From Rahnella woolbedingensis (GTDB taxonomy: Bacteria > Pseudomonadota > Gammaproteobacteria > Enterobacterales > Enterobacteriaceae): DNA of 48,950 nucleotides. Positions 32,698 to 40,865 of this stretch are shown here, one piece after another. The number at the start of each line of letters is the position of its first letter. Position 1 is the stretch's first letter. The position numbers were made by a program, and so were the translations under genes. Where the stretch lies: positions 1 through 48,950 of the forward strand of contig NZ_RAHH01000034.1 in assembly GCF_003602095.1 (NCBI RefSeq). The letters run 5' to 3'. The notes below the pieces were generated by a model that saw only the letters and a program-made list of their open reading frames with translations, made no database searches and was not told the origin of the DNA.

Positions 32698-34206
32698 TTG
32701 CGTTCATTGCTTTCCGACCTCATTTCGCAACGTCTGACAGGCCTTTCAGGCAGTTCTGCCGGCACGCTGAATAAGCGGGTTTATCTGGCTTTACAACAGG
32801 CTATCTTTGACGGCAGCATCACGCCTGGCAGCCGTTTACCCGCCTCACGTGATCTGGCGAAGGAACTGGATATTTCGCGTAATACGGTGCTGGCCGCCTA
32901 TGATCAATTACAGGCTGAGGGATATATTCAGACTCGTTGTGGAAGTGGGACCTTCGTCACATCGGATTTACCTAAAGACGGCGTGATTGCTGATAAAACG
33001 GCCCGGCACAGTGCACCGGTTCGCAGTCATGCGGTGCTTTCTGATCGCGGCATCCGGTTACTGACGCGTACTGGCGTTGCCGCGCAACAATGGGGCGCAT
33101 TCATGCCGGGTGTACCCGATGTCACAAAGTTTCCGCATGATATCTGGCGTAAACTACAGAACCGCCTGAGCCGACACCTTCATCCCGAGTTCCTGACTTA
33201 TTCCCGCCACGGCGGTTGCCCCGAACTGCAACATGCGCTGGCGGATTATCTGCGTATCGCGCGTTCTGTTGATTGCACGGCAGATCAGATTCTGATCACT
33301 TCGGGCACACATCAGGCGCTGGATTTGCTGGCTAAAATGCTGTGCGACCCCGGCGATACCGCCTGGATTGAGGAACCCAGCTACTGGGGCATCCGCAATG
33401 TACTGACCATCAATGGGGTGGATATTCAGCCGGTGCCGGTGGATGAAAACGGCATGGATCCGCCTGACAATCTGTCTGAGATCTCACAAGATAGCCGCGC
33501 GCCGAAACTGATTTGCGTGACACCGTCACATCACTATCCGCTAGGGTCGGTGATGAGCCTGGCACGGCGCCAAAACATTCTGGCTTTAGCCAGTGAGCAA
33601 GGCAGTTGGGTTGTTGAAGATGATTACGACAGTGAGTTCCGCTACTCGGGCAGTCCTATACCGGCATTGCAGGGGCTGAGTCGTGATGCGCCGGTGATTT
33701 ACATCGGTACATTCAGCAAGACGTTATACCCTGCAATGCGCATCAGTTACGTGGTTCTTCCCCGTCCTCTGGCATCACGCTTAAAAATAGCTCACTCGGA
33801 GTTATACCGCGGGGGGAACGGGCTGACGCAACTGACGCTTGCCGAATTTATTCGTGAAGGGCATTACGCCGCGCATATCCGCCGGATGCGGTTAATTTAT
33901 GGCAAACGTAGAAGTGTGCTGATCAGGCTTATTGAACAGGAACTCGGACCCGAATATCTGAATGAAGACAGTAACGCAGGGCTGCATCTCATCCTTTCGC
34001 TGCCGGATTTTGTTGACGATGTGGCGCTGAGTGCTGAACTTGAACAGTTGAATATACTTACGCGTCCGCTCTCAGCGTACTATCTTCGCCCTGCCCCGCG
34101 CCGTGGATTATTGCTCGGATATGCTTGTGTACCTGAGGAAGAAATAAAACCCGCATTCGGGCATATCGTCGACTCCCTGCGACGCAGGTTGCAATCCGTG
34201 GGTTAA
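32698..34206 (+). CDS. MocR/GabR-type regulator (GntR helix-turn-helix with aminotransferase-like domain)
   Basis: 502 residues. The N-terminal GntR winged helix (LALQQAIFDGSITPGSRLPASRDLAKELDISRNTV region, about residues 25-95) is followed by a fold-type-I aminotransferase domain. That domain has WVVEDDYDSEFRYSG and a PLP lysine in GTFSKTLYPAMRISYVV (near residue 340). This is the GabR/PdxR architecture: PLP binds GABA or another amine as inducer. It is divergent from gabTD across 147 bp, so it is probably the gab activator. It starts with TTG at 32698, nine bases after GAGG; no ATG is available in the conserved N-terminus. Confidence 0.85.
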   Translation: MRSLLSDLISQRLTGLSGSSAGTLNKRVYLALQQAIFDGSITPGSRLPASRDLAKELDISRNTVLAAYDQLQAEGYIQTRCGSGTFVTSDLPKDGVIADKTARHSAPVRSHAVLSDRGIRLLTRTGVAAQQWGAFMPGVPDVTKFPHDIWRKLQNRLSRHLHPEFLTYSRHGGCPELQHALADYLRIARSVDCTADQILITSGTHQALDLLAKMLCDPGDTAWIEEPSYWGIRNVLTINGVDIQPVPVDENGMDPPDNLSEISQDSRAPKLICVTPSHHYPLGSVMSLARRQNILALASEQGSWVVEDDYDSEFRYSGSPIPALQGLSRDAPVIYIGTFSKTLYPAMRISYVVLPRPLASRLKIAHSELYRGGNGLTQLTLAEFIREGHYAAHIRRMRLIYGKRRSVLIRLIEQELGPEYLNEDSNAGLHLILSLPDFVDDVALSAELEQLNILTRPLSAYYLRPAPRRGLLLGYACVPEEEIKPAFGHIVDSLRRRLQSVG

Positions 34207-34236
34207 GCAGTGGACACGGGAACGCAGTAATCTTAT

Positions 34237-34312
34237 GATTGCGTGATTGCGTGATTGCGTGATTGCGTGATTGCGTGATTGCGTGATTGCGTGATTGCGT
34301 GATTGCGTGATT
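34237..34312. repeat. Tandem array, 9.5 copies of GATTGCGT
   Basis: Nine exact, uninterrupted copies of the 8-mer GATTGCGT (34237-34308) are followed by GATT. The array starts 30 bp after the gabR-like stop codon and marks the left edge of the repeat field that precedes parF. Confidence 0.95.
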
Positions 34313-34375
34313 ATTGAATCATGAGATTTCAGAATCAATCAATTCCGTAATCTCAACACCCTATAATCTGAAAAG

Positions 34376-35465
34376 AATCCTGGAATTTCATCATCTTTGA
34401 ATCCTGGGATGCAGACTAAGATTACAGAATCACACAATCCTTAAATCCTGAGCTTCACTCAAATGCTCTAACCAATTCTGTAATCCCTGAATCCTAATCC
34501 TGACCACTCAGAATCACAGGATACACATCCTGTCATCCCAGAATCCTACGTCTAGTCTAAGGCTTACATGGTTTACCCTCTCTTTTTTAGAATCATACAA
34601 TCCTGTAATCCTTACGAAATATCATATAATCCTGGGATTTTATAATCCTTCAAACCCCCTTAAGATATTGCACTAAAAAATTGATATTAAACAATAATTA
34701 TAGAATCCTGGGATTATTCCCGTTATTGTTAATCCCATAATCCTGAAATCATTAGCACTTCATATAATCTCAGGATCCCTGAATGCTATTACCTCGTCAA
34801 TATCAAAACATGCTCGTGGGATTTCAAGATTACAGAATCCCATCATCTTATACTGCAGCTATTACACACCGTATAATTCAATGATTCTAGAATCCTGTGA
34901 TGCTCTGACAGTTTTGGCCCTAGGATTCACATCAATAATCACTGAATCCTGCTACTGCAAGAATCCTGAAATCCCGTAATGTCATCATGGGAGCCGGAGA
35001 TGTTGAGATGTTGAGATGTTGAGATGTTGAGATGTTGAGATGTTGAGATGTTGAGATGTTGAGATGTTGAGATGGTGAGATGGTGAGATGGTGAGATGGT
35101 GAGATGGTGAGATGGTGAGATTTTAAAGTTGGGCTTATTCATGTCCAGTCATATGTTTAAAAATCTTCATCCAGTCATCTTATGAGACGGTAAGTATTGA
35201 ATCCTGCATTCACAAGATTCAGTGATTTGATAATCCCCGGATACACTAAAAGGCAATACCCCGATGTTGAAGATTCCGTCATCCTGAAATCTTGCAATCC
35301 TGACCTCATATAATCCTGAAATTAATATCAACCAAGATAGCTCAGATTACAGGAGTAGCATAGAAACCGCATCATAGAATCCTGTGATTATGGGATATAA
35401 TAATTCGATAATCCTTAGATGTTGAAATCCCCGGATACAAACTTTATAGTAATGCTTCAATCCTG
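34376..35465 (+). repeat. Strand-biased AATCCTG repeat field (candidate centromere)
   Basis: Sixteen exact AATCCTG copies lie on the plus strand, beginning at 34376, 34400, 34444, 34496, 34599, 34628, 34704, 34739, 34891, 34945, 34962, 35200, 35296, 35312, 35378 and 35459. I find no exact reverse copy (CAGGATT). Many extend to near-palindromes such as AATCCTGGGATT or AATCCTGTGATT, and near-matches (AATCCTA, AATCCTT, CATCCTG) fill the gaps. No gene fits in 34207-35579. The place directly upstream of parF-parG is where TP228 carries its parH centromere, so this is probably the ParG-binding partition site. Confidence 0.75.
34997..35120. repeat. Tandem array, 9 GAGATGTT then 6 GAGATGGT copies
   Basis: Nine uninterrupted copies of GAGATGTT (34997-35068) pass without a gap into six copies of GAGATGGT (35069-35116) and a final GAGA. 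The one-base block change suggests two rounds of local amplification. It lies inside the AATCCTG field. Confidence 0.95.
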
Positions 35466-35579
35466 TGATTCATGGATTAACAAATCTCAGAATCCTAAGA
35501 TTACAAAATTTATGCATCCGAAAATCTTAGGATTTTCGGATGCTGATATCTTCACTGAACGCTTCATTAAGAGGTTGTC

Positions 35580-36206
35580 ATGGCAGCGAAAATTATTTCC
35601 TTTCTTAACGGGAAGGGCGGAGTAGGGAAAACCACGACATCAATAAACATCGCAACCTGTCTGGCAAGACAAGGGCACAAAGTCGTGATGGTTGATACCG
35701 ATCCACAGGGGAGCATCAGCAATTGGTATGACGAAAGCAAATGCCAGTTCGACCTCGCGGAAGCAGCTTCTGAAAAAGAAGTCTATACCGTACGCAAGCA
35801 ACTGAAAGAATATGATTACGTAGTGATTGATGGGGCGGCGGCAATTTCAGCTATCTCATCAGCGGCCGTAATGGTCAGTGATTTAGTTCTGATCCCCGTG
35901 ACACCGTCACCTTTAGACTTTGCCGCCTGTGGCGCTATTCTGGCCGTGGTCGAAGCACGCGAAAACCTGCAACCAGTGATCGCTCGCTTTCTGATCACTA
36001 AAAAAGTGGCATCAGCTAAAATGCTTGAAGTATTAAAAGAATCCATTGCCGACACGGGTGTTCCTGCACTGCGCACCGGCACAACCCAACGCCAGGTTTA
36101 TATCCGCACCATGATGGATGGCGGCACCGTTTTCGATACAACAGACGGGAATGCGAAGGGTGAAATTGAAATTATGACCAAAGAAATCACGGAGTTGCTG
36201 AAATGA
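35580..36206 (+). CDS. parF: Plasmid partition ATPase ParF (ParA family, type Ib)
   Basis: 208-residue Walker-type ATPase that moves plasmid copies apart on the nucleoid. It has the deviant Walker [10 protein letters not shown] at residues 11-19, [15 protein letters not shown] (Walker A' region) and [10 protein letters not shown]. It follows TP228 ParF closely, including [30 protein letters not shown] and [10 protein letters not shown]. There is no N-terminal DNA-binding extension, as expected for type Ib. The ATG has GAGG upstream. It overlaps parG by four bases (ATGA). Confidence 0.93.
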   Translation: MAAKIISFLNGKGGVGKTTTSINIATCLARQGHKVVMVDTDPQGSISNWYDESKCQFDLAEAASEKEVYTVRKQLKEYDYVVIDGAAAISAISSAAVMVSDLVLIPVTPSPLDFAACGAILAVVEARENLQPVIARFLITKKVASAKMLEVLKESIADTGVPALRTGTTQRQVYIRTMMDGGTVFDTTDGNAKGEIEIMTKEITELLK

Positions 36207-36412
36207 AAATGAAACTTGGCCAGCACAGACAACTGACTACCGCCCTGGACGCGGTAGCTAAACCGCCAGCATCGGTGAAAAAGTTACAGACAAATATCGA
36301 TGAGGAACTGCATCGCCGTTTCAAAACCAGCTGCTTCCTGCAGGATCGTGAAATGAAAGATGTTCTGACAGAACTGATCGAAGCCTGGCTCATCCATAAC
36401 GAACGCGCCTGA
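36203..36412 (+). CDS. parG: Partition centromere-binding protein ParG (ribbon-helix-helix)
   Basis: 69 residues with the ParG plan: a flexible basic N-terminus ([18 protein letters not shown]...) and a C-terminal ribbon-helix-helix fold. The fold has strand [11 protein letters not shown], then helices [27 protein letters not shown]. It binds the centromere as a dimer of dimers, represses its own operon and stimulates ParF. Translation is coupled to parF by ATGA. The repeat field upstream of parF is its likely binding region. Confidence 0.85.
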   Translation: MKMKLGQHRQLTTALDAVAKPPASVKKLQTNIDEELHRRFKTSCFLQDREMKDVLTELIEAWLIHNERA

Positions 36413-36432
36413 TAGTATTATCGCTGCTGGAT

Positions 36433-36452
36433 CGGGTCTCTCAGACCCGTTT
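36433..36452 (+). terminator. Hairpin after parFG
   Basis: CGGGTCT (36433-36439) and AGACCCG (36443-36449) form a 7-bp stem with a 3-base loop, followed by TTTCT. It is a plausible terminator of the partition operon, 20 bp past the parG stop. Confidence 0.55.
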
Positions 36453-36719
36453 CTGGCGGTATAAGTCCTGTATCCCTTGCTCTGTCTGCCTTCAATGCCA
36501 ATCCGTACCTTTCTGAAGTCCTCTCTCCGTTGTCCTGAGATCCCAAGATCAAATAATGTTTTGTTTATTTTATAAGTTTAGATCTTTCTCTTTAGGGAGG
36601 GTTTTTACGCTGTATTATCAGCGAGTTAGAACCCATATCGTGGAGACATTTCCTGCCCCAGGTGGAGATCCTTCATGTTCGATGTGGATCCTTTTCATGG
36701 TGAATGTAGAGTCTTTTTC

Positions 36720-36728
36720 TGTGGATAA
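36720..36728 (-). promoter_or_regulatory. DnaA box in the origin
   Basis: TGTGGATAA is the exact reverse complement of the DnaA box TTATCCACA. A one-mismatch copy, TGTGGATAC, follows at 36771-36779. The iteron core TGTGGA is itself part of the box. Confidence 0.65.
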
Positions 36729-37663
36729 TACCTTTAGGGATCAAGTCATTATCTACGTGGAAGGATTTTCTGTGGATACTTTACCCCTTCTAACGCTCAT
36801 TACGCCGTAACCGTCCGTTTACCGGCTAACATACTGCCATAACTCCCTTTTCTTATACGTGGATACTTTTCCTGATCCCATTACGGTAGGGGATATGTGG
36901 AAGAATTTCCTGTGACAGCGTCACGTGACGTCGCAAAGATAAAAAGAGATGTCCAAAAGCCAGAAATCAGGCAGCAGAAAGGGCTGACCCTGGGTCATAA
37001 AACAGTTATGTGGAGATTTTTCCTGATCCCGAAAAGGGTTTATGTGGAAACATTATCTGATCGCGAGAAGAGATATTTATAACGGGATCTCTTTTGTATT
37101 GCTATAAATCAATGAGTTAGTTTTATAGTGACGTTGTCACATAGTGATATGTGGAGGTTTTTCCTGATCCGATTAGCCATTTGTTATGGGTCAGACAAGC
37201 GACTAAAACAAAGCAGCTCCGATAAGTGGAAGAATTTCCTGATCCCGCATTCATGCATATGTGGAAAGATTTTCTGCAAAGTGATCGCTGCCGCTATGTG
37301 GAATGATTTCCTGATCTAATACGGGCTGTGCCGCTAATGTGGAGATATTTTCTGATCCCATTGCCTGACATATGTGGAAAGTTTTCCTGATGATCCATTC
37401 CGACCCAAGAACCAGACCAGAAAACAAATTGAGAAGGGGATCACACTGCTGTGTTTGATGATTAAACACACACCCACACCTCTAATGTGGAGGAATTATC
37501 TGATCATCAGTCTCTGAGGGAGGCTTATTTGGGTATCATGGGCTTGAAAGATCTCTGAGGGGTTATGTGGAGTAATTTCCTGTAAAAGTGCTGTCGATCC
37601 AGCATGTTAAAAAAAGGATCCCTGACGGGTCAGAAATGCTTATGTGGAGATTTTTCCTGATCG

Positions 37664-37740
37664 TATTTTTTTGATCTATATTTAACTTTATGATTTTAAA
37701 TGAATAAATAACCTTTGTTTTTACTTTACGTCAGCATTTT
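37664..37740. other. AT-rich stretch, probable DNA unwinding element
   Basis: About 75 bp composed mostly of A and T lie between the last two iterons and rep. This is the usual place for strand opening in iteron origins. Confidence 0.5.
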
Positions 37741-37785
37741 TTATGTGGAATAATTTACCTACTTTCCACTTATGGATCCTGCTAC

Positions 37786-38772
37786 ATGGAACTGAATAAA
37801 CTCACAGTAGTTCAGGGGAACGACCTTCTTGAAGGTGCCTATAGCGTTACTCTGGATGAAATGCGCTTGCTTAACCTGGCGCTTGCTCAAATTGATAGCA
37901 GGAAACCGCAACCGGATACGCTTTATCGACTTTTCCCTCAGGATTATCAGCGGATCTACGGGGTAAACCCGACAAGCAGCCACCGCCAGTTGCGCGAAGC
38001 AGCTGAAAGCCTGATGAAAAAGCCGGTGACCATCTACAAACCTGATGTGAAAACCGGCAAGGTGCGTACCGTGCAGCTTTCCTGGTTTTCGCGTCTGGAA
38101 TACGTCAGCAGTGACGATCACAGCGCAGTAGTGCTGAGATTCGGACAGGACGTCGCACCGTATCTCTATGAACTTAAAGAGTCTTTTACCAAACTCAATT
38201 TCGCCAATATCGCGAAACTGGATACTCCCTTTTCCGTGCGCCTGTATGGCTGGCTAATCAAAGCCAAGAACCTCTACGGGCGACGCAGCGGTAAAGCGAT
38301 AGAAGTGACGCTGGATCTTAACTGGATGCGCGAGAAGGCCGGTTTGGCGGGCAAATACGAGGACTATCGCGACTTCCGCCAGAAGCTGCTTGAGCCGACG
38401 ATCAACCGGATCAATGCCAATACCGACATTTCTGTGGTCTGGGAGCCGGTGAAGCAGGGCAGAACCGTAGTATCCATCAAGTTTGCCTACGTCGATGAAT
38501 CGGCTCCGGAAGCCAGCAAGCCACTGCGTCCGCGTTTACCACGACGTCCGCGTGCTGTCGCAGGATCCGCCCTCGAAGGGGAGTGGGCACGGCGTTGTAT
38601 CGCTATTTTTGAAGAGTATCGTGATAAATTAAGTGCTTACGATGTCGAGGAAAAGGCCACGCTGCCGGATCTTCGCAAGCTTTCAGGCTGGTATAAGATG
38701 ATTGGTGAGAAGAACAAACAAAAAGAGATCCTCTCCGAAGTCAGTTCCCGCAGCAAGAAAGTCGCTGCCTGA
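37786..38772 (+). CDS. Plasmid replication initiator (Rep_3 family, RepA/RepB type)
   Basis: 328-residue initiator with two winged-helix domains. The first covers about residues 5-130 (LTVVQGNDLLEGAYSVTLDEMRLL region, then FPQDYQRIYGV, SSHRQLREAAESLM). The second covers about residues 135-245 (FTKLNFANIAKLDTPFSVRLYGWLIK region, then EVTLDLNWMREKAGL, YRDFRQKLLEPTINRINA). A basic proline/arginine linker (PLRPRLPRRPRAVAG) precedes a C-terminal tail. It would bind the upstream iterons and recruit the host replisome. Iterons reach to about 25 bp before its start, so it is probably self-repressed. A strong terminator follows. Confidence 0.88.
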   Translation: MELNKLTVVQGNDLLEGAYSVTLDEMRLLNLALAQIDSRKPQPDTLYRLFPQDYQRIYGVNPTSSHRQLREAAESLMKKPVTIYKPDVKTGKVRTVQLSWFSRLEYVSSDDHSAVVLRFGQDVAPYLYELKESFTKLNFANIAKLDTPFSVRLYGWLIKAKNLYGRRSGKAIEVTLDLNWMREKAGLAGKYEDYRDFRQKLLEPTINRINANTDISVVWEPVKQGRTVVSIKFAYVDESAPEASKPLRPRLPRRPRAVAGSALEGEWARRCIAIFEEYRDKLSAYDVEEKATLPDLRKLSGWYKMIGEKNKQKEILSEVSSRSKKVAA

Positions 38773-38798
38773 AAGCCAACGCATTAAGCCTGAAACAG

Positions 38799-38830
38799 AA
38801 CGGCGTATCTTTAAAAGATACGCCGTTTTT
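38799..38830 (+). terminator. Terminator of rep
   Basis: AACGGCGTATCTT (38799-38811) and AAGATACGCCGTT (38815-38827) form a perfect 13-bp stem running into five T residues. Confidence 0.85.
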
Positions 38831-38921
38831 CTTTGCACGGGATCCGGAAGGGATGAGCATTTTCACACTAAGTTCCCTTATTTTATAGGGCTTGCGTGGT
38901 TGGTGAGCGCTTACTGGGTGT

Positions 38922-38944
38922 GATCAGGAAATCTTTCCACATTA
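38922..38944 (-). repeat. Inverted iteron behind rep
   Basis: On the minus strand, 38944 down to 38922 reads AATGTGGAAAGATTTCCTGA with flanking bases that also match the iteron consensus. It is the only clear copy right of rep and the only inverted one. Inverted repeats of iterons near rep often serve as autoregulatory or copy-control sites. Confidence 0.75.
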
Positions 38945-39093
38945 GCCGTTTTGACTGCTTTTTCAGCGGACTGTATCAAAAGCTATAAGCCATACGTTAT
39001 TTAACGAAAGCACATTAAGCTTGAAACCCAGTGTGGAAGCCCGTTATCAGCGTATTAACAGGTTTTCTAAGTAAGTGAGTACTGACACCTTAT

Positions 39094-39158
39094 GCCATGC
39101 TTGCCCTTTCATTGCCAACTTACTCCATTTGCACCGCCATTTTATCGCCATTCAAGCC
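39094..39158 (-). promoter_or_regulatory. Direct repeats at the prophage att site (Apl/Cox arms)
   Basis: On the minus strand, seven TGGC/GGGC/TGGA-like repeats occur at near-helical spacing (plus-strand positions 39094, 39103, 39114, 39124, 39136, 39147 and 39156; steps of 9-12 bp). They lie at the end of int, where 186 has Apl-binding arms next to attP. A similar TGGCAA motif recurs at the cI-apl control region. I could not see the core crossover sequence. Confidence 0.5.
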
Positions 39159-40144
39159 AGCGGGTTTAACCTCACCGCTTCCTCAAGATGTTCAGGCGCA
39201 AAATGTGCATAGCGCATAGTCATTTTGATATCGGTGTGGCCTAGAACACGCTGCAAAACGAGAATGTTGCCCCCCTTCATCATAAAGTGAGAAGCGAATG
39301 TGTGGCGGAGGACATGCGAAGACTGACCGGCAGGTAACTGTATATCGGTGCGTTGCAAGGCGGAGCGAAACTCGCGATAGGAGTCATTAAAAAGCCTCCC
39401 GCTCTTTACTGCTGGTAGCGAGTCGTAAAGATCTTTGCTGATCGGAATGGTTCGATTTTTTCGACCTTTGGTTTTGGTGTATGTGACCTTGTATTCTGAA
39501 ACCTGGCTTTTGCTGAGTTCCTGAGCCTCTGACCAGCGTGCGCCCGTTGAGAGGCATAGTTTTACAATACATTCCAAGTCATTGTTACCGCCACTCCTGC
39601 ATTCCGCCAATAGCTGCTCAATCTGCTCTTTTGTTAGAAAAGCCATTTCGCTCTCATCTGTCCGGAACGGTCGAACATTCTTGATCGGGTTTTCACCTTT
39701 CCATTCTTCAAGGCGAATAAGCTCGTTAAAAACAGCTCTAAAATATGCCTGCTCAAGATTGATCGTTTGTGGGGTGATCTTCTTCACTCTGTTGCCGCGT
39801 GAAAAATCCCCCAAAAGTCTCTTTTCCCGATAACGAGAAAACATCTTTGCATCGAATTCCCTGGCAAGTGGTTCCCCCATGCAGACAGAAGCATGTGTCA
39901 TCACGGCAAGACGTCTGTCTGCATCTTTAAGCGTAAGGCCATGGGCGTAGTACCAGATTTTCAACACTTCTATCAGAGTGCGGTTATCAGCCTTTTCATC
40001 CAGCCAGGGTTTGGTAATAGTGTGTTGTTCGAATGCCAAAGCTTCACCTTTGGTGGCGAATTTTTTGCGTATACGTTTACCCTTTGCACCGTTCGGATAA
40101 AGCTCGCACAGCCACCATCCATCGGCCTGTTTTCTGATTGCCAT
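39152..40144 (-). CDS. int: P2/186-type prophage integrase (tyrosine recombinase)
   Basis: 330-residue site-specific recombinase (P2 Int is 337). The N-terminal arm-binding domain begins MAIRKQADGWWLCELYPNGAKGKR. The catalytic domain has the first arginine in CLSTGARWSEAQEL, then HVLRHTFASHF, GHTDIKMTMRYAHFAPEHL with the H/W position and nucleophile tyrosine. Its start overlaps the cI stop by one base (TGATG), the 186 arrangement in which cI and int share the lysogenic transcript. Confidence 0.92.
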   Translation of the reverse strand: MAIRKQADGWWLCELYPNGAKGKRIRKKFATKGEALAFEQHTITKPWLDEKADNRTLIEVLKIWYYAHGLTLKDADRRLAVMTHASVCMGEPLAREFDAKMFSRYREKRLLGDFSRGNRVKKITPQTINLEQAYFRAVFNELIRLEEWKGENPIKNVRPFRTDESEMAFLTKEQIEQLLAECRSGGNNDLECIVKLCLSTGARWSEAQELSKSQVSEYKVTYTKTKGRKNRTIPISKDLYDSLPAVKSGRLFNDSYREFRSALQRTDIQLPAGQSSHVLRHTFASHFMMKGGNILVLQRVLGHTDIKMTMRYAHFAPEHLEEAVRLNPLA

Positions 40145-40731
40145 CAGTTTACCTCTGCATAAATCCCTATCACACGACCAAGCGTTTTTATGTCATCAAT
40201 GCCGCATTCAAAAGGGACTTTGCCGCCAGCAACGTGAAGTTTCCTAGCCGGTAATAACGTCAGGTCGCGGATGCTGATAGATCCTTCAATATCGACCAAC
40301 CATGTACCGTCAGAAAGAGATGCATCTTTTTCAACCATATGAGTTTTCCCATCAGATTTAACGCAGATCGGTTGAGTAAGGGCTTTACCAAAAAACTTAT
40401 GATCGATATTCATAGAATCGCCTTCACTAAGTTTTCCTTCACTTAAAGTGAATAATTTGAATGTAGAAGAGGCGTTTTGAGCATTTAAGTTATCTAGTCC
40501 ACTCCTTGAGTTTTCTCCTTCTCCTGTTAGCAACCAGCGTGTCTCCGTTCCGGTTTCCAGGGAGCAATGAACTATAAAGTCATAGGAGATGGAGCCGCGT
40601 GTGTAGCGATTTTGCAGCGAACTTGCAGCAATGTTGAAGTGTCTGGCTAGCTGGATTTTCTGGCTAAATCCATAAGCTTGGCAAATTCGATTAAGAACAT
40701 CTTCGTTACTTATACCAGCATCTTTTTCCAT
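40144..40731 (-). CDS. cI: 186-type prophage repressor CI
   Basis: 195-residue repressor that keeps the prophage silent (186 CI is 192). The N-terminal helix-turn-helix (VLNRICQAYGFSQKIQLARHFNIAASSLQNRYTRG region, residues 11-50) is of the Phage_CI_repr type. A linker leads to a C-terminal oligomerisation domain (about residues 95-195: GTWLVDIEGSISIRDLTLLP). That domain has no RecA-cleavage Ala-Gly/Ser-Lys set that I can recognise. This fits 186, where an antirepressor rather than cleavage causes induction. Confidence 0.88.
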   Translation of the reverse strand: MEKDAGISNEDVLNRICQAYGFSQKIQLARHFNIAASSLQNRYTRGSISYDFIVHCSLETGTETRWLLTGEGENSRSGLDNLNAQNASSTFKLFTLSEGKLSEGDSMNIDHKFFGKALTQPICVKSDGKTHMVEKDASLSDGTWLVDIEGSISIRDLTLLPARKLHVAGGKVPFECGIDDIKTLGRVIGIYAEVN

Positions 40732-40734
40732 GAA

Positions 40735-40826
40735 TTACGTACCTACGTATTGAATAATGCGCGCTTACGCATTAAAGTGCGGCTAAACCTGATTCATTGA
40801 TGGCAATAGTTGGCAAACGGTGGCAA
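40735..40826. promoter_or_regulatory. cI / apl divergent operator region
   Basis: Two kinds of repeats lie between the divergent genes. Palindromic ones, TTACGTACCTACGTA (40735-40749) and AATGCG...CGCATT (40756-40761 with 40768-40773), are candidate CI operators. Three direct TGGCAA copies at exact 10-bp steps (40801, 40811, 40821) are candidate Apl sites. The pR and pL promoters should lie here. Confidence 0.55.
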
Positions 40827-40865
40827 TCAATGAGCAAAAAATCACTAAAAAGGAAATGATGCATT

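Larger units (their letters stand above)
36637..37765 (+). repeat. Iteron replication origin (about 20 dispersed copies)
   Basis: Roughly 20 direct repeats share TATGTGGA, a variable AT-rich centre, and TTTCCTGATCC. Clear copies begin near 36857, 36894, 37007, 37040, 37147, 37223, 37258, 37294, 37336, 37371, 37484, 37563, 37640 and 37741; more degenerate ones (36637-36785) lie to the left. Spacing is irregular, about 30-115 bp, unlike the tight 20-22 bp arrays of most iteron plasmids. Most clear copies contain GATC, so Dam methylation could matter. They precede rep, as expected for a Rep_3 origin. No gene fits in this region. Confidence 0.85.

Noticed and set aside
34108-35142. Repetitive protein frames (34108-34338 and 34939-35142, minus strand)
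   Set aside because: They only translate the 8-bp tandem arrays. They lack ribosome sites, and the first overlaps the end of the gabR-like gene.
34207-35579. CRISPR array
   Set aside because: The repeats are 7-12 bp, unevenly spaced, with no constant 24-40 bp repeat-spacer rhythm and no cas genes nearby.
35580-36206. Chromosomal-type ParA/Soj or MinD
   Set aside because: The length, lack of an amphipathic C-terminal helix, and the coupled ribbon-helix-helix gene all fit plasmid ParF.
36556-37319. Short plus-strand frames in the iteron region (36556-36810, 36897-37082, 37128-37319)
   Set aside because: They translate iteron repeats in changing frames, share no starts or ribosome sites, and have no family features.
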